Position numbers and translations under genes: made by a program. The notes beneath the pieces are model-generated. The model was not told the origin of the DNA. It worked only from the letters and a program-made list of their open reading frames with translations, and ran no database searches. Positions 52,431 to 60,012 of a DNA stretch of 64,000 nt are shown here, in pieces. The stretch comes from Catenisphaera adipataccumulans (GTDB lineage: Bacteria; Bacillota_I; Bacilli_A; Erysipelotrichales; Erysipelotrichaceae). The stretch spans positions 248,001 to 312,000 of the forward strand of contig NZ_JACHHK010000002.1 in the NCBI RefSeq assembly GCF_014202755.1, read 5' to 3'. Position 1 is the stretch's first letter. Each line of letters begins with the position of its first letter.

Positions 52431-53915
52431 TCAATACGTCCCTTCTTTCATCACCAGCGGCATTTGGTCAAAATCCGGCTTGCCGTTGGCATTCAGCGGG
52501 ATCGACGGCATCCGCACGAAGAATTCCGGGATCATGAACGAAGTCAGATTCTCCGCCAGTTCCCTGCGCACTTCTGAAAGCTTCAGATCATCATCAGCCG
52601 GTACGATATAGGCTGTCATATACGAAAGCCCGGTTTCATCGACACAAGGGCGCACCACGGCCTGACGGACGTGGCGGCATTGATACAAGCGCGATTCCAC
52701 TTCCTTGACCTCGACCCGTTTGCCCAGGATCATGATCTGGGAGTCTTTACGGTGCAGGAAGGCAATGCTGCCATCGGGCAGAAGATATCCCAGATCACCG
52801 CTGCGATACATGACGGAACCGTCTGCCTGCCGGACAAAGGCCTTGTTTTCTTCGGCGTGATCGCCGATATAGCCATTGGATACGCCGTCACCGAAGATAC
52901 AAATCTCACCGGTCTGTCCGGCTGGAACTTCTTTGCCGTCGGCATCCATGATCTTGATGACCGTCCCCTCAACTGCTTTGCCGACCGGATAGGTGCCGTC
53001 TTCAAGGACATGGCCGGTGTTGCAGCAATAATACGAAGCGCACACTGTGGTCTCGGAAGGACCGTAGGTATTGTAGACCAGTGCCTGATCCAGCAGGTGA
53101 TCGACATACGAGCCGCGCAGGACGTCGCCGCCGCTGATCAGCAGCCGCAGTGAATCCGGCAGATGATCCAGATGGTTTAGATCTGCCAGCAGGTACGGAA
53201 AGCCGCTGAGCATCGTGACATGATGTTCCTGAACAAAGTTCATCAACGCCTGCAGATCGGCTTTGTCCTGCGAAGACGGGATCGCGATGGCCGCACCGTT
53301 CAATAAAGACGCAAAGACCTCCTCGGTAAAGATATCAAAGGAGCAGACGGAATATTGAAGCATCACATCGCCCGGACCGGGATGGAACTCATGTGCGAAC
53401 GCATGCGCATAATGACAGACGTTTTGATTCGTCACACAGACTCCTTTCGGCCGTCCGGTGGTTCCCGAGGTATACAGCACGTAGGCCGGGGACGACGGCT
53501 GTACTGAAGCATCTTGATGACCGGCAGCGTCCTTGCCGGCACAGAGCACGCAGGCAGTGATCTTTGTATCAAAACCTTCGGCCAGTGGCTGGTAAGCCCG
53601 GTTGACCAGGATGAAATCGACCTGCGCTTCGCTCATCATATAGCGGATCCGGCCGATCGGAAAGGTCGGTTCGGCCGGCACATAGCGGGCGCCGCATTTT
53701 AACACCGCCAACATCGCGGCGATCATTTCTGCCTCGTGGTCCATGATGATCCCGACCGTCCGGATATTTTCCGGGAAAGCGGCGGCCAGCTGGTCCGTCA
53801 TTTTTAGAAGTTCCCGGAACGTCAGTGTCCGATTTTTTTCGAGGACCGCCGGCTGATCCGGGTACCGTTCAGCCATCTGACGGAATAAATGGTAGATCGT
53901 TTCATTTTGATTCAT
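52431..53915 (-). CDS. Stand-alone amino-acid adenylation enzyme
   Basis: AMP-forming ligase of 494 aa of the NRPS adenylation/DltA type. Core motifs in order: AGARYVPAEPTFP (A2), LYTSGTTGRPKG (A3), FDIFTEEVFASLLNG (A4), NTYGPSETTV (A5), GEICIFGDGVSNGY (A6), YRSGDLGYL (A7), KDSQIMILGKRVEVKEVE (A8) and NANGKPDF (A10 with the catalytic Lys). No carrier or condensation domain follows. The start at 53915 is 6 nt from GGAGG. DltA is an alternative, but dltBCD genes are absent. It overlaps the esterase gene by 14 nt and runs into the GNAT gene. Confidence 0.88.
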   Translation of the reverse strand: MNQNETIYHLFRQMAERYPDQPAVLEKNRTLTFRELLKMTDQLAAAFPENIRTVGIIMDHEAEMIAAMLAVLKCGARYVPAEPTFPIGRIRYMMSEAQVDFILVNRAYQPLAEGFDTKITACVLCAGKDAAGHQDASVQPSSPAYVLYTSGTTGRPKGVCVTNQNVCHYAHAFAHEFHPGPGDVMLQYSVCSFDIFTEEVFASLLNGAAIAIPSSQDKADLQALMNFVQEHHVTMLSGFPYLLADLNHLDHLPDSLRLLISGGDVLRGSYVDHLLDQALVYNTYGPSETTVCASYYCCNTGHVLEDGTYPVGKAVEGTVIKIMDADGKEVPAGQTGEICIFGDGVSNGYIGDHAEENKAFVRQADGSVMYRSGDLGYLLPDGSIAFLHRKDSQIMILGKRVEVKEVESRLYQCRHVRQAVVRPCVDETGLSYMTAYIVPADDDLKLSEVRRELAENLTSFMIPEFFVRMPSIPLNANGKPDFDQMPLVMKEGTY

Positions 53916-54609
53916 AAGCATCCTCCGTTCTTTCCTGCCTTAAGATCCAGACAATTCCGCGTGCGGTCCGCTGGTCGCTGAATTGATAGTGATTGCCCGG
54001 ATTGAGTTCAAAGATGGTCGGAATGCCGGCTCCCCGGCAGTCTTCATAGACCGCTTCGGTACGGTCCTGCACGCTTTGAAGCAATTCGACCGCACTGTTT
54101 TTTTCTTTGTCGCCCAATGAAAAATAGATACAGTCAGGCCGACGGACCATGGTGTGGGTGCGGGTATATTCGAGAAAATCCGGATACCAGAGCGAACCGG
54201 ACATCGAACCGACACAGCGGAAAACATCGGTCCGGTACAGCGCATAAACCGCAAACAATCCCGCCAGCGAATAACCGGTCAGGATCCGACCGTTTGGATC
54301 TTCCAGATGTTTTTCAACGGCCGGGATCAAACGTTGGATCATCCAGCTCAGATACGCATCAGCCTTGCCGGCACAAGGCGTATCGCCTTTGGTCAGGGCC
54401 GGGCAATACCACGGCGTCATGTCATCATCCCAGTTCAGCCCGCTGATCTCGACCAACGTATGCGGCGGACAGTTTTCTTCTTTCAGTAAGGTATGTATTT
54501 TGATCCCGCGGTCCATCGGATCGTTCAGATAGACGACTGGGGAACCAGCCGGTCCGGGGAAGATCCGGACGCGTTTGCCGCCCATCGGCATCAGCAGATG
54601 TTCGCTCAT
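53902..54609 (-). CDS. Esterase-like alpha/beta hydrolase
   Basis: Hydrolase of 235 aa of the putative-esterase (IroE/BesA/EsteraseD-like) group. The nucleophile elbow is TGYSLAGLF with Ser, and the late His is in NPGNHYQF. No signal peptide is seen. AAAGGAG lies before the ATG. First gene of a three-gene operon with the adenylation enzyme and a GNAT acetyltransferase. Enterobactin-type esterases are in this fold, so release or breakdown of an amino-acyl ester is possible; that is inference. Confidence 0.82.
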   Translation of the reverse strand: MSEHLLMPMGGKRVRIFPGPAGSPVVYLNDPMDRGIKIHTLLKEENCPPHTLVEISGLNWDDDMTPWYCPALTKGDTPCAGKADAYLSWMIQRLIPAVEKHLEDPNGRILTGYSLAGLFAVYALYRTDVFRCVGSMSGSLWYPDFLEYTRTHTMVRRPDCIYFSLGDKEKNSAVELLQSVQDRTEAVYEDCRGAGIPTIFELNPGNHYQFSDQRTARGIVWILRQERTEDAYESK

Positions 54610-54677
54610 GATCGGACTCCTTTCTTCGTGATAAAATCACTGTAGCTTTTTGCCGGCGTTTTCGCAAGGCAAACGAT

Positions 54678-54702
54678 AAAAAAACCGAAGCATTAGCTTC
54701 GG
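54678..54702 (-). terminator. Rho-independent terminator
   Basis: The stem CCGAAGC / GCTTCGG with a TAAT loop and seven T (minus strand) includes the stop codon of the membrane-protein gene in its loop. Confidence 0.9.
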
Positions 54703-55211
54703 GATCCGGATTGTTCCGGTGTTTCTTTTTTCTCCAGAATGTGGGCCGTATCCGGCATTTCAAAATAGATGCCCAGTGAGAAAATGTACAGGACATAGGA
54801 AATCGAATCCATCACGCTCAGACGCGACGACAACATCATATAGATCCAATAGTAAGTCATCGCATAGGTATCGCCGAGACTTTCGTTTGCGGCATTGATC
54901 CTGGTGTTCAGCCAGTTTGTGCCGATATAGATGACGATAAATGCGATCAACAGGCCGACGGCCTTTTTCTTTTTATGCGTCGGCTTGCTTTTGATCAGGA
55001 TGAGCGTTGTCAGGGCCATCAAAGCCAGGAACAGCGCTGCGTGGATCAGCTGGGACAGCGGCAGCACCACCGCATCTGCGGCATAGGACGGAACATTAAA
55101 CTGTTCTTTGAATGAATCCTGTGCAAGCCAGGCATAAAAGACAAAAATCAAGGCAGCAGCCTGCAGGATGCAGCAGATGATCTGCAGGATGATCACAACA
55201 TTCTTCTTCAT
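54693..55211 (-). CDS. Hypothetical four-helix membrane protein
   Basis: Protein of 172 aa, not recognised. Four hydrophobic segments at about residues 5-25, 48-68, 80-97 and 118-150, a basic loop KSKPTHKKKK after the second helix and a charged tail KKETPEQSGSRS. Start 55211 follows AAAGGA at 8 nt; the earlier in-frame start has no site. Flanked by terminators, so it is a single-gene transcript. Confidence 0.72.
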   Translation of the reverse strand: MKKNVVIILQIICCILQAAALIFVFYAWLAQDSFKEQFNVPSYAADAVVLPLSQLIHAALFLALMALTTLILIKSKPTHKKKKAVGLLIAFIVIYIGTNWLNTRINAANESLGDTYAMTYYWIYMMLSSRLSVMDSISYVLYIFSLGIYFEMPDTAHILEKKETPEQSGSRS

Positions 55212-55491
55212 ACAAAATTCCTTTCCCGGCAGGACGCCGATCAATTTCTATATTTATTCTATCACAAGCTCCCTGAAACAAAAAAACAGATTCATTCTTC
55301 ATTCACTATTAGAAACATGAATAGCCGATGTCAAATTATTTTACTTCGGCCGGGGCGAATCATGTTATTATAATTATGAAGGATATACCGATTTGTGACG
55401 GTGAAAAACTACATTTTGATCATTTATGTTCTGTTTGTCGAACGGGTTCTGAACTAGGCTTTATGAAGGATTCGAAAAGGAGATGAAAAAC

Positions 55492-55947
55492 ATGAATAAC
55501 CAAAGTAAAAACCCCGCTGCGAAAAACGCACAGATACAGACGGAAAACCCAGACCTGGCGACACGCAGGCCGCCGGCTGATGGTACGAAAATACGAATTC
55601 GTTTTGGAGATAACCTGTCCGTCAACGGTATATTGAATCATTGTAAAACCGCACAAGCTTTGGTCCAGCAGCTGCCGTATACGATCGAAATGGCGCGCTA
55701 TACGCATGATCTTTGCGGTATTACCAAGCCGCTGCCGTATCAGAAAGAAGAAATACACTGCGGCTGGCTGAACGGTGATATTAATTATTCATTCGGTATT
55801 CCTTACTTGATGATTCCTTTTAAGGATGAAGACCAATCGGCGTATTTTGATTACCAGGTCAATATTGGCGTGATCACATCGCCGCTTGAGGAACTGGAAG
55901 GCCTGAACGGCACCTATGATGTGACCATTGAACGAGCCGAACCATAA
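55492..55947 (+). CDS. Cyclophilin-like fold protein
   Basis: Protein of 151 aa. After a flexible Asn/Gln/Pro-rich start of about 30 residues it has IRIRFGDNLSVNGILNHCKTAQALVQQLPYTIEMARYTHDLCG and HCGWLNGDINYSFGIPYLMIPF in series, which fits the cyclophilin-like family of small gut-bacterial proteins (often with lipoprotein starts in relatives). No lipobox is seen, so it is probably cytoplasmic. Start 55492 is 9 nt from GGAG. Function unknown. Confidence 0.68.
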   Translation: MNNQSKNPAAKNAQIQTENPDLATRRPPADGTKIRIRFGDNLSVNGILNHCKTAQALVQQLPYTIEMARYTHDLCGITKPLPYQKEEIHCGWLNGDINYSFGIPYLMIPFKDEDQSAYFDYQVNIGVITSPLEELEGLNGTYDVTIERAEP

Positions 55948-55959
55948 TTTGAAGACAGG

Positions 55960-55987
55960 CATATCCGCAAAGCGGATATGTTTTTTT
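55960..55987 (+). terminator. Rho-independent terminator
   Basis: A perfect 9-bp stem (CATATCCGC / GCGGATATG) with an AAA loop and seven T lies after the cyclophilin-like gene. Confidence 0.9.
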
Positions 55988-56080
55988 CTATTAAACATAT
56001 TCAATGACTATATCGAATGTGTATAAAAAACGCGTGATGAATCTATTTTGTGTTTTAATAAAAGAAAAGGAGGAAAAAAG

Positions 56081-57259
56081 ATGAAGACATATGATTTTTT
56101 TGCCCCGACCCGCGTCTTATTCGGCCCAGGACAGTTACATCAGCTGCATACGCTGCCGATGCCGGGAAAGAAAGCCATGATCGTCACGTCCAACGGCCAG
56201 TCGACGATCCGCAATGGTTCATTGGAAACCACGAAAAACGAACTGACACAAGCCGGCTGTGCATTTGCGCTTTTCAATCAGGTCTCTGCCAACCCGTTAA
56301 AGGAAACCGTTGAGCAGGGTGCTCAGTTCGCCCGTGATAACCAATGTGATTTTGTGGTTGCCTTAGGCGGCGGTTCCGTGATGGATGCAGCCAAAAATAT
56401 GGCGATGCTTGCGTCGCAGCCGACCAATGATTTATGGGACTTTGTCTTTACCGAAAACGGCAAGAAACAGAATATCAAAAATCCGGTCCTGCCATGGATC
56501 GCGATCACCACATCGGCCGGAACCGGTTCAGAAGTCGATGCCGCCGGGGTCATCACGAATCCGGAAACCAAAGAGAAGATCGGTGTCGGCGGTTTTGAGG
56601 GTATGTTCGCGACCTATGCGATCGTTGACCCGGAATTGATGAAGACCGTACCGCCGAAGTTTACGGCGTATCAAGGATTCGATGCGCTGTTCCACAGCTT
56701 GGAAGGTTACATTTCCAATCGTCATAATCCGATGGCGGATATGGTGCAGCGTGCGGCCATTGAAAACATCGGCGCTTATCTGCCGCGTGCCGTCACCGAC
56801 GGCAGCGATATGGAAGCCCGGACAGCGGTGGCTTTTGCGAATACGATGTCTGGTTATTCGATGGACGTTTCAGCCTGTACATCGGAACATTCCATGGAAC
56901 ATGCGATGAGCGCGTATCACCCAAGTCTGCCGCATGGCGCCGGCCTGATCATGATCTCAGTGGAATATTTTACCTACTGGATCAACCGTCATGTCTGCGA
57001 TGAACGCTTTATCGATATGGCGAAGTTCCTCGGCAAGACCGATGCCAGTGATCCGATGGACTTCATCACCGCATTGAAAGCTTTACAAAAAGCCTGCGGT
57101 GTGGATGATCTGAAGATGTCAGATTACGGCATTGAGAAATCTGAGGCGCTCACGTTGGCAAAGAATGCCCGCGCGACCATGGGCGGTCTGTTTCTATGTG
57201 ATCCGGCGGAAATGCCGGAAGCCGACTGTGCCGGTATTTACGAAAGATCCTGGAAATAA
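56081..57259 (+). CDS. Iron-containing alcohol dehydrogenase
   Basis: Group III alcohol dehydrogenase of 392 aa of the butanol-dehydrogenase (BdhA/YqhD-like) kind. The NAD(P) motif is ALGGGSVMDAAKN, and the metal ligands lie in DALFHSLEGYISN (His), SEHSMEHAMSAYHPSLPHGAG (two His) and an Asp upstream. AAAGGAGG precedes ATG 56081. It stands alone between terminators. Probably reduces aldehydes to alcohols in fermentation or detoxification. Confidence 0.92.
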   Translation: MKTYDFFAPTRVLFGPGQLHQLHTLPMPGKKAMIVTSNGQSTIRNGSLETTKNELTQAGCAFALFNQVSANPLKETVEQGAQFARDNQCDFVVALGGGSVMDAAKNMAMLASQPTNDLWDFVFTENGKKQNIKNPVLPWIAITTSAGTGSEVDAAGVITNPETKEKIGVGGFEGMFATYAIVDPELMKTVPPKFTAYQGFDALFHSLEGYISNRHNPMADMVQRAAIENIGAYLPRAVTDGSDMEARTAVAFANTMSGYSMDVSACTSEHSMEHAMSAYHPSLPHGAGLIMISVEYFTYWINRHVCDERFIDMAKFLGKTDASDPMDFITALKALQKACGVDDLKMSDYGIEKSEALTLAKNARATMGGLFLCDPAEMPEADCAGIYERSWK

Positions 57260-57263
57260 GCAC

Positions 57264-57295
57264 AATGGTGTGCCCAAAAAGCACACCGTTTTTTT
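57264..57295 (+). terminator. Rho-independent terminator
   Basis: A 10-bp stem (AATGGTGTGC / GCACACCGTT, one T-G pair) with a 7-nt loop and T run lies after the alcohol dehydrogenase. Confidence 0.88.
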
Positions 57296-57321
57296 ATGAA
57301 AAAGAGGTGAGAGCTTGGGGC

Positions 57322-57350
57322 TTGACAAATATCTCTAATTAGAGTAAAAC
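57322..57350 (+). promoter_or_regulatory. MarR-gene promoter with embedded operator
   Basis: TTGACA (57322-57327) and TAAAAC (57345-57350) are 17 bp apart. The spacer ends in the perfect palindrome CTCTAATTAGAG (57333-57344), well placed for repression by the MarR protein encoded just downstream. Confidence 0.65.
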
Positions 57351-57375
57351 AGAAGCAGAGAACGGAGGAACAGCT

Positions 57376-57786
57376 ATGCAGGAGGACAATTACATATTGA
57401 TCAAGATGCACCGTATCAACAGTACGATCGATCGCAAGACCGCACATATCGCGGCGCAGTACGGACTGACGCTTGGCCAATTCGGCGTATTGGAAGCGTT
57501 GTATCATGCCGGAGATCTGACTGTCGGAGAGGTAAAGGAAAAGATCTTATCGACGGACGGCACGATTCCGGTCGTGGTGCGCAACCTGGTGAAATGCGAT
57601 CTGATCCGACAGCGCAAAGATGAAAACGACGGCCGCCGTCATATCCTTTCTCTGACTGACAAAGGCCGGGAAGTTATTGCTAAAGCGTATCCAGAAAATG
57701 CGGTAATGATCGAACAGGAGATGCAGGTGTGGAACGAAGAGGAGAAACAAACGCTGGTCCGATTGTTCAAAAAGTTTGCGAGGTGA
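57376..57786 (+). CDS. MarR-family regulator
   Basis: Winged-helix regulator of 136 aa. LTLGQFGVLEALYHAGDLTVGEVKEKILSTDGTIPVVVRNLVKCDLI is helix 2 to the recognition helix, followed by the wing RQRKDENDGRRHILSLTDKGRE. One Cys (in VKCDLI) could allow thiol-based sensing, as in some MarR proteins; not shown. CGGAGG precedes the ATG. Its stop overlaps the methyltransferase start (TGATG). Confidence 0.92.
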   Translation: MQEDNYILIKMHRINSTIDRKTAHIAAQYGLTLGQFGVLEALYHAGDLTVGEVKEKILSTDGTIPVVVRNLVKCDLIRQRKDENDGRRHILSLTDKGREVIAKAYPENAVMIEQEMQVWNEEEKQTLVRLFKKFAR

Positions 57787-58334
57787 TGCGTATGCAACTG
57801 CGATGGTTACCGAAAAAAAGGCCGCTGTCCGTTCTGGATATCGGCTGCGGCTTATGCACCGAAGCCGAAGAACTGGTGCAGTCCGGCATTGAACTGACAG
57901 GGATCGATCAAGATGGTGAAACCATCGAAAAGAACCGTCAGCGGATGCCGAACGTGAATTGGATCGTCGGGGATGCCGCCCACTGGCACACGGATCAGGT
58001 GTATGATGCCGTTTTGATCCGCCGGCCGGATATCTTGATGCGGCCGCAGAGCTGGCAGGCCGTATTCCGCCGGCTGCCCGAATGGACACAAGGCCCTGTG
58101 ATCGTAACGACATTCGGCAAAAGCGAGGCAAAGACTGCCGAACAGGCATTGAATAAGATCGCGGGCAAGGTGACATGCCGCAAGACCAACGATCCAGAAG
58201 ATTCGTACGTGATCCAGGCAGAAGACATCCAGAAACCACAGAAAACAAATGACCTTGTTCAGTCATTGTCATGGGATGATCAGCCAGGCATGGTTTGTGA
58301 TGTGCGTACCGGAAAATGCACACCCCTAAAATAA
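57786..58334 (+). CDS. Class I SAM-dependent methyltransferase
   Basis: Methyltransferase of 182 aa with the SAM-binding motif VLDIGCGLCTEAEEL, acidic post-loop GIDQDGETIEKN and VGDAAHW. Substrate unknown. The start at 57786 shares bases with the MarR stop, so it is coupled; 57792 is an alternative. In-operon position between MarR and a DsbA-like gene suggests that it acts on the same inducer or a redox-related target. Confidence 0.84.
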   Translation: MRMQLRWLPKKRPLSVLDIGCGLCTEAEELVQSGIELTGIDQDGETIEKNRQRMPNVNWIVGDAAHWHTDQVYDAVLIRRPDILMRPQSWQAVFRRLPEWTQGPVIVTTFGKSEAKTAEQALNKIAGKVTCRKTNDPEDSYVIQAEDIQKPQKTNDLVQSLSWDDQPGMVCDVRTGKCTPLK

Positions 58335-58344
58335 CTAATTAGAG
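58333..58344. promoter_or_regulatory. Second MarR-type palindrome
   Basis: AACTAATTAGAG matches the palindrome in the MarR promoter at 10 of 12 positions. It lies between the methyltransferase stop and the DsbA-like gene, 24 bp before the latter's ATG. Confidence 0.55.
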
Positions 58345-58367
58345 ATAAAAAGAAGGAGGAAATAGAT

Positions 58368-59234
58368 ATGAGCACAAATAACACAAAATTGGAAGTAATG
58401 GTTTTTACGGATCCGTATTGTTCGTGGTGCTGGGCCACCGAACCGATGATTTTGACGATGATGGAAAAATATCGCGATCAGCTGCATTTTCGTTATGTTT
58501 TCGGCGGTTTGATCAAAGACTTTGATGATTTCTATGATGCGCAGAACGACATCCGGGATGCGGCGGCCACAGAACCGCACTGGAAGATGGTCTCCGAACG
58601 GACCGGACAGCCGATCGATGAGAAACTTTGGGAAGACATTGCACCGATCCGGCATTTCTCGACTTGGCCGGCAAACATTGCCGCCAAGGCAGCATTCATG
58701 CAGTCGGAGGACATCGGTTTCCGTTATCTGCGCCGGCTGCGTCGGGCGGCTTTGACCGAGCGCAAGATCATTTCGAATCCAGAAATTTATGAAGCATTAG
58801 CCAAAGAAATCGATGGCTTGGATTTCGATGCTTTTAAAAAAGCCATTGCCGATGGATCTGCCAAAGAAGATTTCTATGAAGATCAGGTAACCTGTGCCGA
58901 GTGGCAGGCTTGGGGCTTCCCGACCATGTTATTTTATAAAGCCGGTGAGAACGTGCATGCCCTGACGCAGGAGACCGGAATCTATGTCGGCGGCCACCGG
59001 CCGATGGAGACGTACGATCAAGTCATTCACAGACTGTGTCCGGATATTCAAACTTATCCGACCCGCGAAGAAGCCGAATTGATCGAAGAATACGGCCCGA
59101 TGACCGAGCGTGAGTTAGGTCAGATCAAGGATCGTTCCAAAGCAGTCGAGTATGAGGTCCTGCGCCAGCTGGAGACAGACGGCAAGGTCAATCGTACGCA
59201 AAGAGTGCGCGGCAACGTGTGGTCTGCTGCATAA
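58368..59234 (+). CDS. DsbA-family thioredoxin-fold protein
   Basis: Protein of 288 aa with CSWCWATEP (C18, C21) at the N-terminus of a thioredoxin fold, a helical insert, and cis-Pro in WGFPTMLFY. There is no signal peptide, so it works in the cytoplasm, like FrnE/YjbH (SpxH)-type proteins. GRE-type C-terminal helices (PMTERELGQIKDRSKAVEYEVLRQL) follow. GAAGGAGG lies before the ATG. Possible roles are thiol-disulfide exchange, or adaptor function for ClpXP as in YjbH; the second is a guess. Part of the MarR unit. Confidence 0.85.
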   Translation: MSTNNTKLEVMVFTDPYCSWCWATEPMILTMMEKYRDQLHFRYVFGGLIKDFDDFYDAQNDIRDAAATEPHWKMVSERTGQPIDEKLWEDIAPIRHFSTWPANIAAKAAFMQSEDIGFRYLRRLRRAALTERKIISNPEIYEALAKEIDGLDFDAFKKAIADGSAKEDFYEDQVTCAEWQAWGFPTMLFYKAGENVHALTQETGIYVGGHRPMETYDQVIHRLCPDIQTYPTREEAELIEEYGPMTERELGQIKDRSKAVEYEVLRQLETDGKVNRTQRVRGNVWSAA

Positions 59235-59296
59235 GACAAAAATCGGAGGTGAGGCGAACCTCAAAAGTTTGAAAAAATAACTTGTCTTGATTCTAT

Positions 59297-59334
59297 GGCT
59301 TGATTTCTTGCTTCGCAAGGAGTCAGGCCTTTTT
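59297..59334 (+). terminator. Rho-independent terminator
   Basis: A long stem (GGCTTGA...TTGC / GCAA...TCAGGCC with a T-G pair and small internal loop) capped by a TTC loop and TTTTT lies after the DsbA-like gene. Confidence 0.75.
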
Positions 59335-59844
59335 ATTTGAGCCGGACCCTTTCCGTGTTGTATAGGTGATGTATTCTTCTATCGTTGCTCAAGTGATTTC
59401 CCGCTTCTCCATATTCTTTCATAGCTTTGAATCGGGAATATGCCAATGGATTGGTGATTTTTTTAATCGTGTCTTGAAAGGGAAATTCATTATTTTTTAA
59501 TCAAGCATGCCATGGAACATTCTAACATCCGATGGTGTATAAAACCGTATACATTTACTCATTTCTACATCTTTTTATCGATCTTCATTTCGAAAGCACT
59601 TGTTGAGACCATGATCCAATTTTCTTTTTCAATAAATATGTTCTTTATTCAATACTAGTTGGTAATGATTTTTCTTGATGTTTCTTTGTTTCAATTGGGA
59701 AGACGGATCATGAAGCTGGTCATTATAGCGTAATATTGAATTTCATGTTTCAGGAATTTTGGTTCATACAGAACATTTTTTCTCTTCAAAAAAGGAAAAA
59801 GACTTATGAAATAAGTTTAATAATATTATCACAATATTTATTAT
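59335..59844. other. AT-rich intergenic stretch, no gene seen
   Basis: About 500 bp without an open frame that has a ribosome site or motif. It contains scattered T-rich blocks only. Low coding potential suggests it is leader or decayed sequence upstream of the surface-protein gene. Confidence 0.5.
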
Positions 59845-59873
59845 TTGCATGTTATATCTTTTTAAGATATACT
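59845..59873 (+). promoter_or_regulatory. Promoter of the surface-protein gene
   Basis: TTGCAT (59845-59850) and TATACT (59868-59873) are separated by 17 bp, a good housekeeping promoter. It leaves a leader of about 135 nt before the ATG at 60013. Confidence 0.6.
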
Positions 59874-60012
59874 CATTGTGTAAGGGACTTATATAAATAT
59901 TAGAGAGAAATAAGTAATAAATTAAAAATAATATTTCGTTTACGATTCACAACGGTCATTCAGCTATGAAATAATTTTATGTCACTGACATATAGATAGA
60001 GAGGAAAGAATT

